From positions 8,961-72,960 of the forward strand of contig CAZQXD010000015.1 in assembly GCA_964597315.1 (NCBI GenBank): a stretch of DNA of 64,000 bases, read 5' to 3'. Origin of the DNA: CAZQXD01 sp964597315. Lineage in GTDB: Bacteria; Pseudomonadota; Gammaproteobacteria; Competibacterales; Competibacteraceae. Position 1 is the stretch's first letter; each line of letters starts with the position of its first letter. Position numbers and translations under genes: made by a program. Shown piece by piece: positions 26,003-34,175 of the stretch. The notes under the pieces were generated by a model. That model was not told the origin of the DNA. It did no database searches and saw only the letters and a list, made by a program, of their open reading frames with translations.

Positions 26003-27472
26003 TTACGGTCCCAAAACACGCAGGCGGTCCTCCACGTAGTCCTTCAGTTCAGCCACCAGGGGATAGCTGCGGGCGGTAGAATAGGCAGTCCGGGCGCCGG
26101 CCCGATCACCGCCAGAGTCCAGAGCCAGACCCAACCCCGCCCACCAGGCCCCTTGATCGCCCCGCTGTCCCAAGGCCAGGGTATAGTGCTCGGCGGCTTG
26201 GGCATGGCGGCCCTGACGCTGATACAAAGCGGCCAGCAGGGCCAGGTACTCAGGATCGGCGGCAGCCCCGGCCCGTGCCTGCTCCAGCAGGTTCACCGCC
26301 CGGCCCAGTTCACCCCGATCCACCAACAGGCGAGCCTGAAGCTTGGTGAAGCCGGGATAGTCCGGCGCCCGGCGCACACCCTCCGCCAACACGTCCAGGG
26401 CGGTATTGATCCGGCCTTCCCGCGCCAACAGCGCCGCCAGCGCTTCCCTTGCCGGCCGGTGATCGGGGTCCATCTCCAGGGCTTGGCGCAGCTCCCCCAG
26501 GGCGGGGGCGCCGCGTCTGGCCGCCGTCAGGGCCAGACGGTAAAACTGATCGGCTCGCTCGGCGGTGCTGGGAACGCGGGGCTGCTTGACTGGCGGCGGA
26601 TTCCGGGTCGGCCGCGAGGCTGCCTTGGGGCTGGGACCGTCCGGGGTCCGGCCTTCCGGGGTCCGGCCATCCGGGGTCCGGCCTTCCGGGGTCCGGCCTT
26701 CCGGGGTCCGGCCTTCCGGGGTCCGACCTTCCGGGGTCTGGGCCATGGGTGACGGCTTGGGTCGCAGGGCTGGGGAGGCAAGATCGCTGCGCGGTGGCGG
26801 CAGACCCTCGATCAGGTACAAGCCCACGTTGAGTTGCGGGGCGCTGCTGCCCAGGGGCTGGACCAGGCTGCTGTGGACCCGGGCCGGTCGCTCCAGATAC
26901 AAGTCCAGGTACAGCCCACCGTCTTCATAGCCGCTGCGTAGTTCGCGGATTAGGGGACCGGTCATCAGACTGTCGGGGATGGGGGTGGCCAGACGGGTGT
27001 TGTCCAGCCACAGGCGCAGCCGGCGTCCTCCTTCAGGATTAACGATTCGGTAGTCCACCACCCGGTCCAGATCCAGGTTCAGTCGTGAGCCTAGCCGATG
27101 GTGGCTGACCCGTAGGCTGTCCAGCCGGGCCGGCTCCGGGGGGGGAGGGGCCATGGGGGTGGGCGGGGCCGGTTCGGGAGGCGCGGGGGGCGTGGGGGGC
27201 AAGAATGCGGCGTCCGGCGGTGGCGAGTCAGAGCTAGGCTGAACCTCTAGCAGGGTGGATTCAGGCAACGGCGCGGCGTCGAAATACCAGACCGCCCACG
27301 CCCCGATGGCCAGGGCCACGACCAGCAGCAGGGCAACCAGAAGATACCAGCGGCGGCCCCTGGAATTGACACGACGGGCGGGACTCAGTTCTTTTAGGGT
27401 GGCATTGTGTTGGGCCTCCGGCGGCGGTAGCCGGTCTTCCAAATCCTGGAGCATGCGATTGACCAGACTCAC
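26003..27472 (-). CDS. mshN: MshN-like TPR protein of the MSHA locus
   Basis: 489 residues. The N-terminus MSLVNRMLQDLEDR is conserved in MshN, followed by a single membrane helix (about 42-63), a Pro-rich stretch and an AMIN-like segment (about 100-220) expected to bind peptidoglycan or periplasmic partners. A repeat region of five-residue PEGRT units separates this from C-terminal TPRs (about 300-485). Its ATG overlaps the mshM stop by four bases. It probably stabilises the assembly machine in the periplasm. Confidence 0.85.
   Translation of the reverse strand: MSLVNRMLQDLEDRLPPPEAQHNATLKELSPARRVNSRGRRWYLLVALLLVVALAIGAWAVWYFDAAPLPESTLLEVQPSSDSPPPDAAFLPPTPPAPPEPAPPTPMAPPPPEPARLDSLRVSHHRLGSRLNLDLDRVVDYRIVNPEGGRRLRLWLDNTRLATPIPDSLMTGPLIRELRSGYEDGGLYLDLYLERPARVHSSLVQPLGSSAPQLNVGLYLIEGLPPPRSDLASPALRPKPSPMAQTPEGRTPEGRTPEGRTPEGRTPDGRTPEGRTPDGPSPKAASRPTRNPPPVKQPRVPSTAERADQFYRLALTAARRGAPALGELRQALEMDPDHRPAREALAALLAREGRINTALDVLAEGVRRAPDYPGFTKLQARLLVDRGELGRAVNLLEQARAGAAADPEYLALLAALYQRQGRHAQAAEHYTLALGQRGDQGAWWAGLGLALDSGGDRAGARTAYSTARSYPLVAELKDYVEDRLRVLGP
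26641..26740 (-). repeat. 15-bp tandem repeat in mshN
   Basis: Six complete units of CCGGGGTCCGGCCTT (two with a single substitution) and a partial seventh lie end to end. The coding strand reads Pro-Glu/Asp-Gly-Arg-Thr repeated seven times. The array sits in the flexible linker between the AMIN-like region and the TPRs. The unit is a multiple of three, so length can vary in frame. Confidence 0.9.
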
Positions 27473-28371
27473 GGTCGGCCCCCCAAGAGCAGGACCAGAC
27501 CCACCGCCGCCACCGCCAGTAGCCCCAGGCCATAGCCCAGGGGCCGCAACAGGCTCTGGAAAGCATCGCGGGTATCATCGGTATCCCGCACCGCCCTTCG
27601 CAAATGCCGGGCCTGCACGAGGGGCATGCCCTCTCCATAGGCGGCCATTAGCGCCTTATGGGCCAGGATATTCACCAGCCGGGGGATGCCCCGGCTAGCG
27701 GTGGCCAGCCCCCTAAGGGCCCAGGGGCTGAACAAGGTGCCGCCCTGAAAGCCGCTGATCCGTAGCCGGTGCTGGAGATACTCCCGCACCTCAGCCTGGT
27801 TCAGGGGATGCAGCCGATAGGAGAAAGTGATGCGTTGTTTGAGCTGGCGCAGATGTGCTTGGTCCAGGCGCTGATCCAGCTCCGGTTGGCCGAACAACAC
27901 CACCTGCAATAGTTTGTGGCGCTCGGTCTCCAAATTGGTGAGCAGCCGCACCGCCTCCAGACTGTCATCGGGTAGGGCCTGGGCCTCATCTAGCAACACC
28001 ACCACCCGTTTGCCCTGGGCATTGATGCTCAACAGGCGCTCGGTCAGGAATTGGGTGAGTTTTTCGGCCGTGCAGTTACCGGACAGTCCCAGTTCGGTGG
28101 CCAGGGCGCGGCGCAGGGCGCCGGCGTGGAGAAAGGGGTCGGGGATATAGGCGATGACAAAATCCTCTCCCAGACTGTTGAGCAGCTTGCGGCATATCAG
28201 GGTTTTGCCGGTGCCCACCTCCCCGGTGATCTTGATAAAGCCTTCACCGCTTTTGAGGGCCAGTAACAGAACGTTGAGGGCTTCTTTGTGACTGCCCCGA
28301 TCATAGAAAAAGCTGGTATTGGGGGTCAGTGAGAAAGGCAGTTCCCGTAGGCCGAAATGTTCCAGATACAT
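27469..28371 (-). CDS. mshM: MshM, ExeA/GspA-type AAA ATPase
   Basis: 300 residues. It starts with MYLEHFGLRELPFSLTPN, the hallmark of ExeA-family ATPases. Walker A is GEVGTGKT and Walker B VVVLLDEAQAL. The C-terminus has one membrane helix (about 278-297), as in MshM. It likely works with MshN in placing or assembling the secretin at the cell wall. mshN follows with a four-base overlap. Confidence 0.9.
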   Translation of the reverse strand: MYLEHFGLRELPFSLTPNTSFFYDRGSHKEALNVLLLALKSGEGFIKITGEVGTGKTLICRKLLNSLGEDFVIAYIPDPFLHAGALRRALATELGLSGNCTAEKLTQFLTERLLSINAQGKRVVVLLDEAQALPDDSLEAVRLLTNLETERHKLLQVVLFGQPELDQRLDQAHLRQLKQRITFSYRLHPLNQAEVREYLQHRLRISGFQGGTLFSPWALRGLATASRGIPRLVNILAHKALMAAYGEGMPLVQARHLRRAVRDTDDTRDAFQSLLRPLGYGLGLLAVAAVGLVLLLGGRP

Positions 28372-28392
28372 GGTGTTCCCTCACTATGCCGG

Positions 28393-30153
28393 TCAGCGGC
28401 CGGGCAGTTCTCCCAAAGTGCCGAACACTTCCGGCCGACCTCCGGCGTGAAACCCCCGGTCCAGGCGGCGAAACCGTTCGGCGGACTCCCCCAGCGCCGC
28501 AGACCAGGTGGATGACTCCACCACCAAGGGTCTCAATAGGATGACCAGCTCGCTTTTGCGAGCCGTCTGCTTGGTATGGCGGAACAAGCCACCGATAAAG
28601 GGCAGATTGCCCAATATAGGCGTGGCGGCCAGGTCTTCCCGGGACTCGTCTTTCATCAGTCCCCCAATGACCACCACATGGCCACTGCGGGCGCGGATGA
28701 TGCTATCGGACTCCCGAACGCTGGACAGGGCCAGGGGCAGGCTCTGGGTCTGGTCGGAAACGGTAAAGGTTTTTTGCTGGTCTGTCACCTCGCTCACCGT
28801 GGGGTGGATATGCAGGGTAATATAGCCGTCGGCGCCGATCTGGGGGGTCACGTCAAGGGCGATGCCGGAGAAAAATGGGGTGAGGGTCACATCCGGGTTG
28901 ATAATGGCTCCAGATCCGGCGTCATTGACAATTTCCGTGGACACATCGGTGACGAAAAACTCGTCGGAACCCACTTTGATAACCGCTTTATGGTTGTTGA
29001 GGGTGGCTACCCGGGGGCTGGATAAAACCTGGACATTGCCCTGGGTGGACAGCAGTTCGATAAAGGCGGCGAAATCATCAATCCGCAGGGCCGCTGAAAA
29101 AGCCCCGCCGAAGGCATCGGTGGCGATGCCCGTATCCCGATCGAAGGGATTGAAAACCCCGCTAACCGCGTCCACCAGATCAATCAACCGCACACCTCCG
29201 GTTTCTCCATCCACCAGGCTGCCGCCGCCGGTCTGACCGGCCAACAGGCCAGCATTGCCGTCTTCGGATAACCCAGTCCAGTTGATGCCGGCCTGATAAC
29301 CGTCGTTCAAGGTCACTTCCAGAATCTTGGCTTCTAGAATCACCTGGCGATTGATGCTGAGGTTGGCCGCCTTCAGAAAAGTTTCGATTTCCCGTAATTC
29401 GTCGGGCATGGCCCGCACCGTCACCACCCCGGCCTGAGGGCTGACCACCACAACCCGGCCACTGCTCCCGGCGGACTGATTGGAGAGGCCCAGCATGGCC
29501 TGCAAGGTGGCTTGTAGCTCGTTCCAGAAATCAGTGGTGGACTCGGTTTTGACGCTGCTGCCAGATAGGGTGCTGGAACCGTCGCTGACGCCGGAACTGG
29601 AGGAGCCGCTATCCAGCAGTTGCCCGGAGCTGATCCGGGTATTGGAGGTGCCTGTTCGGTTGACATTGAGGTAATTGACTGGATACAGCCGGGTTTGAAG
29701 GGTGGCTGGAAACACCTGCCAGCCGGTGGCGTTGCGCCGAAAATCGAAGCCGTAAAGGTCGCGCACCGTCTCTAATACGTCGGCCACGGTGACGTTCTTG
29801 AGTCGCAGGCTAATCACGCCTTGCACACCTGGATGGACGGCCAGGTTGTGGGGCGTTCCCTCCACCAGGCTGAGGAAAAACTCCCGGGCCGGCGCTTCAT
29901 CCACGGTGACATCGAAACGGGACTCGGCGCTCGCTTGGGTCGTGGGGGGGGGCAGGGCCACAGTGATGGGCGGCAGCAAAGCGTCGGCCACCGCCTTGGG
30001 GGGCTTCGGCGCCGGTGGCGCCTCGTCTTCCCGAGGCTGGCCCAGGGCGGTCTGGATCGCCGCGCCGGTACCTCCGTCCCGGGGGGGGAGAGCCTGGCAG
30101 CCGCCTAGCAGCAGGGCCAGCAGCAAGGTCACGGGCAAAAGGCGTGGAGTCAC
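28393..30153 (-). CDS. mshL: MSHA outer-membrane secretin MshL
   Basis: 586 residues. A lipoprotein signal ends in LLLGGC (Cys19). A secretin N-domain (about 85-160, SLRLKNVTVADVLETVRDLYG) is followed by a Ser-rich linker, an N1-like domain (about 225-300) and the secretin barrel domain (about 330-545, with VPVIG-like VATLNNHKAVIKVG and GLMKDESREDLAATPILG). It forms the outer-membrane gate for the pilus. The ATG overlaps the mshK stop by four bases. Confidence 0.94.
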   Translation of the reverse strand: MTPRLLPVTLLLALLLGGCQALPPRDGGTGAAIQTALGQPREDEAPPAPKPPKAVADALLPPITVALPPPTTQASAESRFDVTVDEAPAREFFLSLVEGTPHNLAVHPGVQGVISLRLKNVTVADVLETVRDLYGFDFRRNATGWQVFPATLQTRLYPVNYLNVNRTGTSNTRISSGQLLDSGSSSSGVSDGSSTLSGSSVKTESTTDFWNELQATLQAMLGLSNQSAGSSGRVVVVSPQAGVVTVRAMPDELREIETFLKAANLSINRQVILEAKILEVTLNDGYQAGINWTGLSEDGNAGLLAGQTGGGSLVDGETGGVRLIDLVDAVSGVFNPFDRDTGIATDAFGGAFSAALRIDDFAAFIELLSTQGNVQVLSSPRVATLNNHKAVIKVGSDEFFVTDVSTEIVNDAGSGAIINPDVTLTPFFSGIALDVTPQIGADGYITLHIHPTVSEVTDQQKTFTVSDQTQSLPLALSSVRESDSIIRARSGHVVVIGGLMKDESREDLAATPILGNLPFIGGLFRHTKQTARKSELVILLRPLVVESSTWSAALGESAERFRRLDRGFHAGGRPEVFGTLGELPGR

Positions 30154-30515
30154 GGAGTCGCTCCCGGCGAACGCTTGACGGTGGGCAAATCCAAGGTCAG
30201 GGTCAATTCTTGTTCGCCCCGGCGCAACACCACGGCGTCGGCGCGAATCTCGGTGACTTGCGCCTCAAGAATTCGGCCTCCTACTCCCAGCATGCGTTGG
30301 TTGATGATGGCCACCCGCCGTTGGGGGGCGATCAGTATGGAGTTCAAGGTCAGGGCCTCCGGCTCCGGTTCGAAAATAGGTTCGGGTGGAGGGGGTGCGG
30401 GGGCGGCTTCGGTCGGTGGCTGGGTGGGATCGCTGAGATCGACGCTCCAGGTCGGGGTGGCCCACGTCCAGGCCAGCAGTCCCAGCAGCCCCATTGTCAC
30501 CACGGAGCTAGACAC
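30150..30515 (-). CDS. mshK: MSHA biogenesis protein MshK
   Basis: 121 residues. An N-terminal hydrophobic signal or anchor (about 5-22) precedes DLSDPTQPP, then a Pro/Glu-rich linker and a GspC/PilP-like C-terminal domain with LNSILIAPQRRVAIINQRML, typical of MshK. It is a periplasmic connector between inner-membrane platform and secretin. It overlaps the end of mshJ by eight bases and the start of mshL by four. Confidence 0.86.
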   Translation of the reverse strand: MSSSVVTMGLLGLLAWTWATPTWSVDLSDPTQPPTEAAPAPPPPEPIFEPEPEALTLNSILIAPQRRVAIINQRMLGVGGRILEAQVTEIRADAVVLRRGEQELTLTLDLPTVKRSPGATP

Positions 30516-31179
30516 CGATCCAACCCTCCCGCAGGCTGAGGGTATGAACCGTGATGGTCACCTGGGTTTCTGGATAGTCCAGGACCTCCAGGACCAGACT
30601 GTCCCAGAACAACTCCCAAGGCAAAGCCTCCACCGCGCGCAGATAATCCAGGGCGTCCAGATAGCTGCCCTGGAATTTCAGTTCCAGTCCGTGGCGATAA
30701 ACTTGAGTCCGCAGGGGGTCTGGGGTGGTGTCTGAGCCGCCCTGGGTTGGTTCGAGAAACGGTTCCGGCGCCAGGCTTTGCACCCGGACCAGGGTCAGCC
30801 CTCCCCGGCGCACCAGCAAGTCCTCGAAGATCCGCACCATCTGAGCCGGTTCGATCAGGGTGGCGGTGATATCGCGCAGTTGCAGATCCAGGTGGCGGAT
30901 ATCCCCTTGCAGCCGCTCCGCCCGCAGGTGATGTTCGGCGACCGGGTCTTGGATCGGCTGTGACAGCAGGGCCTGGGTTTCTTGATCCACCACGTTCAGT
31001 TGCTGGCTCAGGGTCGTTATGCGGGTATTGATGCGCTGCTGTTCGGCGTACCAAGGCTGCATCAGCAGGATATCCCAAAGGCTATAGGCGACCACCAGCA
31101 CTGCCCCCAGGAGCAGCACCCGTTCTCGCAGGCTGAGCAGGTCGATGCGATGGGCTAAGGTGCGTAGACGCATTTTCAT
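30508..31179 (-). CDS. mshJ: MSHA biogenesis protein MshJ (PilO/GspM-like)
   Basis: 223 residues. One membrane helix (about 20-40, RVLLLGAVLVVAYSLWDILL) is followed by a coiled coil (about 45-120) and a PilO-type periplasmic domain. The conserved order and the four-base overlap with the preceding pilN-like gene support MshJ. It forms part of the inner-membrane alignment complex. Confidence 0.88.
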   Translation of the reverse strand: MKMRLRTLAHRIDLLSLRERVLLLGAVLVVAYSLWDILLMQPWYAEQQRINTRITTLSQQLNVVDQETQALLSQPIQDPVAEHHLRAERLQGDIRHLDLQLRDITATLIEPAQMVRIFEDLLVRRGGLTLVRVQSLAPEPFLEPTQGGSDTTPDPLRTQVYRHGLELKFQGSYLDALDYLRAVEALPWELFWDSLVLEVLDYPETQVTITVHTLSLREGWIGV

Positions 31180-31778
31180 GGCCTGGGGGGGGCATTGGAG
31201 AGGGTGAAGTCGATGGCTTCGGCGTCCTCTGGACGGTTCATGCTCAGGGTACGGAATTCCTTGCCCACGAAACTGAGTTCATCGCGCAGTCGGCTCAGCA
31301 GCCGGGGCACTTGTTCGGGGGACAGGCTACGCCCCGACAGGGTCAGGCCATCCCCCCCCTGGTCGATGCTCACGGCCGTCAGCCACAGCCCGTCCACCCG
31401 TTGCCGGGCCAAGCCTTCCAGATAATCCCCGAACCCCCGGCGATTGCCCCCAGCGCCGCTTTGCAGGACGGTTAACAGGGTTTGTTTGGCGGTCCACTGC
31501 CGGGACAGATCGGCGATGCGCTGTTCTAGGTCGGGCATCTGGGCCGCGCCGCGCCGGGACGCCCCGGCGAGTTCCTCCAGTTGGGCCAAGGCCTGGAGAT
31601 GGCGCTGCTCCAACTGGGCCAGTTCAGCCTCCTGTCCAGCCCGTTGCCACAGTCCATAGCCATGAACGGCGGCCAGGGCCAGTACGAACACCAGGCTGAT
31701 CTGGGCGATGGCAGCGGCGGACAACAAGGCTGGTCGGCGGCGTAGCACCGGCTGGTAGAAGTTGACTTGCTGTCTCAT
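31176..31778 (-). CDS. PilN-like MSHA inner-membrane protein
   Basis: 200 residues from the ATG at 31778, which overlaps the mshI stop by four bases; the frame is open upstream to 32003 but overlaps mshI there. The N-terminal QQVNFYQP motif is the PilN signature for binding a PilM-like partner (here MshI). A membrane helix (about 20-42) and coiled coil (about 48-100) follow. It is often left unnamed or called mshI2 in other genomes. Confidence 0.86.
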   Translation of the reverse strand: MRQQVNFYQPVLRRRPALLSAAAIAQISLVFVLALAAVHGYGLWQRAGQEAELAQLEQRHLQALAQLEELAGASRRGAAQMPDLEQRIADLSRQWTAKQTLLTVLQSGAGGNRRGFGDYLEGLARQRVDGLWLTAVSIDQGGDGLTLSGRSLSPEQVPRLLSRLRDELSFVGKEFRTLSMNRPEDAEAIDFTLSNAPPRP

Positions 31779-32710
31779 GGGGCGTCGTCGTCCTGGCGCA
31801 GGGCGGCGCCGATGCTGAGCAGGCAGCGGGCCTGCTGGGATCGGGTCGGCGGCCGGGCGCAGTCCAATAATTCGGTCAGGTTGGCGACGCGTGCGTCGAT
31901 AGCCAGATTTTCGGCCAGATACCCCGCCAGCCCCGGTGGCTCCGGGTCCAGGGGGGCGATGAACAACTGGGACGGTGGGGGGAGGTCGAAATGGCTCTCG
32001 CAATAGTCGAAACTGCGCTGTAACTCCAAGGCAAGAACGTCCAAATGGGGATAGGCGAGTGGTCCGCCCTCGGTCCCCTGCAAGCTGAAGTCCACGTTGC
32101 GAGCCAGATACAGACTCCCCTGGCGAAACAGGGTAATCAGGCCCTTCTGATGGTCCAGTTCCAAGCAGGCGGTGGCGTTGGGGGTGTCGGTGGGCGCTAG
32201 GGCCACCACATTGCGCAAAGCCAGTTCGGCGATGTCGATGGCCTGGAGGTCCAGGTCGGCGGCGGTCACCGCCTCCACAATCCGGCGAATCCGGGTTTCC
32301 CGGGTTGCCGCCACGTACATCAACGGGGTGGCGCGCCGCTCCCTGGGCTGTGGCAGATCGAATACATCCACCACCGCCTCGTCGATATGGAAGTCGATCA
32401 GGTCCTTGATCCGCCAGCGCACTGCCTGTCGAAGCTCGGCCGTGTCCACCTCCGGGGCGTCAATGAGCATCAGGTGATAGTCGCCCGGCTCCAGAACACA
32501 GACACAGGGTAGCCCCTCCAGTCGCCGGTTATGGACTTCAGTGTTCAGGACGGCGGCCAGTTGTTCGCTATCGGAATAGGGTCGAAATTCGCAGAACTCC
32601 AGGCGCGGTGTGACTCCGGCCTCCCGCCTCACCAGCGCTAAGGCAATCCCGTCCGAGCGTACACCGACTCCGAGTATCCCGGTCGGCTTGGTTTTAGATA
32701 AGAAAAACAG
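31775..32710 (-). CDS. mshI: MSHA biogenesis protein MshI (PilM-like), no canonical start
   Basis: The MshI-like frame is coding back to about 32710: FFLSKTKPTGILGVGVRSDG is just what precedes RREAG in this family, a PilM/FtsA-type actin-fold protein. Yet between the upstream TAA and the first GTG (32632) there is no ATG, GTG or TTG. The most likely start is CTG at 32708-32710, preceded by GGGA; a GTG start at 32632 would drop the first beta strands. About 311 residues with the CTG. It is the first gene of the pilus operon and recruits the PilN-like protein. Confidence 0.8.
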   Translation of the reverse strand: MFFLSKTKPTGILGVGVRSDGIALALVRREAGVTPRLEFCEFRPYSDSEQLAAVLNTEVHNRRLEGLPCVCVLEPGDYHLMLIDAPEVDTAELRQAVRWRIKDLIDFHIDEAVVDVFDLPQPRERRATPLMYVAATRETRIRRIVEAVTAADLDLQAIDIAELALRNVVALAPTDTPNATACLELDHQKGLITLFRQGSLYLARNVDFSLQGTEGGPLAYPHLDVLALELQRSFDYCESHFDLPPPSQLFIAPLDPEPPGLAGYLAENLAIDARVANLTELLDCARPPTRSQQARCLLSIGAALRQDDDAP

Positions 32711-32805
32711 GGCGTCAGTCCCGCTTGACAGTGTGTGTTAGCCCCGTCTGCCAGACGTTCTGGGAAAGAGGCTTGAGTCCAGATCACGCTTAAGGTTAGG
32801 CGTGG

Positions 32806-32958
32806 CTATCCGAGCTTGTCAATCAATCCATCTACGGTGTCAGACAGTAGGGCGCCGGTATGTTCATCGGCATCGGAGACGGAATACTTAAGGCCGGGTG
32901 GCGGCTTTTGCGGATGCGTCGTGGGCTTCCCAGCGCGTCCAGTGGGTCGGCCAGTCAT
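32806..32958 (-). CDS. Possible 50-residue protein overlapping the 85-residue ORF
   Basis: An ATG at 32958 opens a 50-codon frame to TAG at 32806, shifted relative to the 85-residue ORF it overlaps by 71 bp. Past the end of that ORF the codons are natural for this genome (VSDADEHTGALL, then SDTVDGLIDKLG). The first 20 residues are rich in Gly, Thr and Pro. It could be a separate small gene or the true C-terminus of the preceding ORF after a frameshift. No family recognised. Confidence 0.4.
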   Translation of the reverse strand: MTGRPTGRAGKPTTHPQKPPPGLKYSVSDADEHTGALLSDTVDGLIDKLG

Positions 32959-33145
32959 CCAGATGGGCGATTTCCTTGTCGTCTATGAATAGGGTGAACA
33001 GCGGCTCCAGAGGGAAATCGTTGAGCCGCAACCTCCAGAGGGAAGCGCCGATGCGGGCCTGGTAGGGAAAGTCGGTATTTTCGGCGCGGCTCCAGGTCAC
33101 CGGAATAGTGGCGATCTCGGCTTCGCTCCATAGAGAGTCACTCAC
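32888..33145 (-). CDS. Conserved-looking small hypothetical protein (85 aa)
   Basis: 85 residues. The composition is that of a real soluble protein with many Trp and acidic residues: ITWS-like start, SLWRLRLNDFPLEP, LFTLFIDDKEIAHLDDWP. The start overlaps the end of the 177-residue gene by eight bases, so it belongs to the same translationally coupled unit. No signal peptide or membrane segment. I do not recognise the family. Confidence 0.6.
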   Translation of the reverse strand: MSDSLWSEAEIATIPVTWSRAENTDFPYQARIGASLWRLRLNDFPLEPLFTLFIDDKEIAHLDDWPTHWTRWEAHDASAKAATRP

Positions 33146-33671
33146 CGGGCTTGCCTCCCTTTAGGCTTAGGAACTGCCGTCCCCAGACCCGGGGGCGGGC
33201 GGCGGATTTGATGATGACCCCGTAAACGTCATCCTCATCGGGGGCCCGCTCCAGGCGGCGGGCCAGGCTGGCGCGAGCCAGCTCCAGATACGCCGGAAAT
33301 GCGTCACCACCGCGCCGGGTATGGCGCTCCGCAAGGGCGGCGGCCAGAAACCCATGACCGTTGCCTTCTAAGGCGTCCCGGGCGGTGGCGCGCAGGGCGT
33401 TGACAAAAGTGTAGGCGTGTTCCGCCTGTTCCCGGAGGGAGCGGCCTTGTGCTTGCCGTTGGGCCAATTCCTGGCGGAGCCGGGCGCGTTGCAGCTCGCA
33501 TTGTTGGCGCAGCTCGTAGCAGGCATCGCGGCCGGGTTTGGCTTGGATGGCGCTGTTGGTCGCCCCACGGAAGGCGTCTGCGGCCTCCCGGGCGACGGCC
33601 AGCACCTGTCCGGCGGGGCGTTTGGCGGATCGGTACAGAACCGCAGCGGCTTTCATGAGTTCGGCGCTCAT
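33138..33671 (-). CDS. Hypothetical helical protein (177 aa)
   Basis: 177 residues from the ATG at 33671, which overlaps the stop of the preceding 134-residue gene by four bases (ATGA); the frame stays open upstream but inside that gene. Almost entirely helical, rich in Ala, Arg, Gln and Glu, with a likely coiled coil over residues about 45-95. The C-terminal part (DEDDVYGVIIKSAARP) looks like a compact domain. No membrane segment. No family recognised. Confidence 0.6.
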   Translation of the reverse strand: MSAELMKAAAVLYRSAKRPAGQVLAVAREAADAFRGATNSAIQAKPGRDACYELRQQCELQRARLRQELAQRQAQGRSLREQAEHAYTFVNALRATARDALEGNGHGFLAAALAERHTRRGGDAFPAYLELARASLARRLERAPDEDDVYGVIIKSAARPRVWGRQFLSLKGGKPGE

Positions 33672-34072
33672 GGGGTGGCGCTCCCGGTGGTGGCGTTCCA
33701 GTCTCGGTCCAAATCCTCCAGCACGTCCACCAAAGCCCGCAGGCGTTCTTCGGGACGGATGTCCGTCATGGATAGATACGCCCGGACCTCGGGAATCTCG
33801 TCGAAATCCGGGCCGGCCAGCAGGCTTAGACAGGCAAACTGGGCCAGTGCCCGAGGCGAGTGAATCCCGTAACGCCTGGCGCGCTGGCAACAGTCCTGGA
33901 GGCGTTTCATGAGTTCCGGCCCGGTGGCATCGGGCAACCGTTGCTTTAGAAAAGCGGACAGTTGATCCAAAAACCGCTGTTCCATGACGGTATCCAGTTG
34001 GTCCAGTTGTCGCTGCGAGAGAATGACCATGGGTTTGGCGTCCGTGGCGGTGTTATCAAGCTTATACACCAT
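33668..34072 (-). CDS. Hypothetical helical protein, first of an unknown cluster
   Basis: 134 residues from the ATG at 34072; MVILSQ at 34030 is an alternative start. All-helical, with a pattern (FLDQLSAFLKQRLPDA, then RARRYGIHSPRALAQFACL and GPDFDEIPEVRAYL) that reminds me of small helical proteins found near type VI secretion effectors; this is a weak impression. It heads a minus-strand cluster in which each gene overlaps the next, lying between a divergent metallophosphoesterase and mshI. Confidence 0.6.
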   Translation of the reverse strand: MVYKLDNTATDAKPMVILSQRQLDQLDTVMEQRFLDQLSAFLKQRLPDATGPELMKRLQDCCQRARRYGIHSPRALAQFACLSLLAGPDFDEIPEVRAYLSMTDIRPEERLRALVDVLEDLDRDWNATTGSATP

Positions 34073-34175
34073 AGGCGCGGCCGGGATAGGGTGCAAGAGA
34101 GTCGGGTCTTGCTGGGCTATAACTAAAGTTAATTGGCGGCGCGGTGAGTCCGTCGACTGCAAACCGGAGCTGAGA

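Noticed and set aside
26641..26740. Short regular repeats considered as a CRISPR array
   Set aside because: Units are directly abutting 15-mers without spacers and encode peptide repeats within mshN; no cas genes are present in the window.
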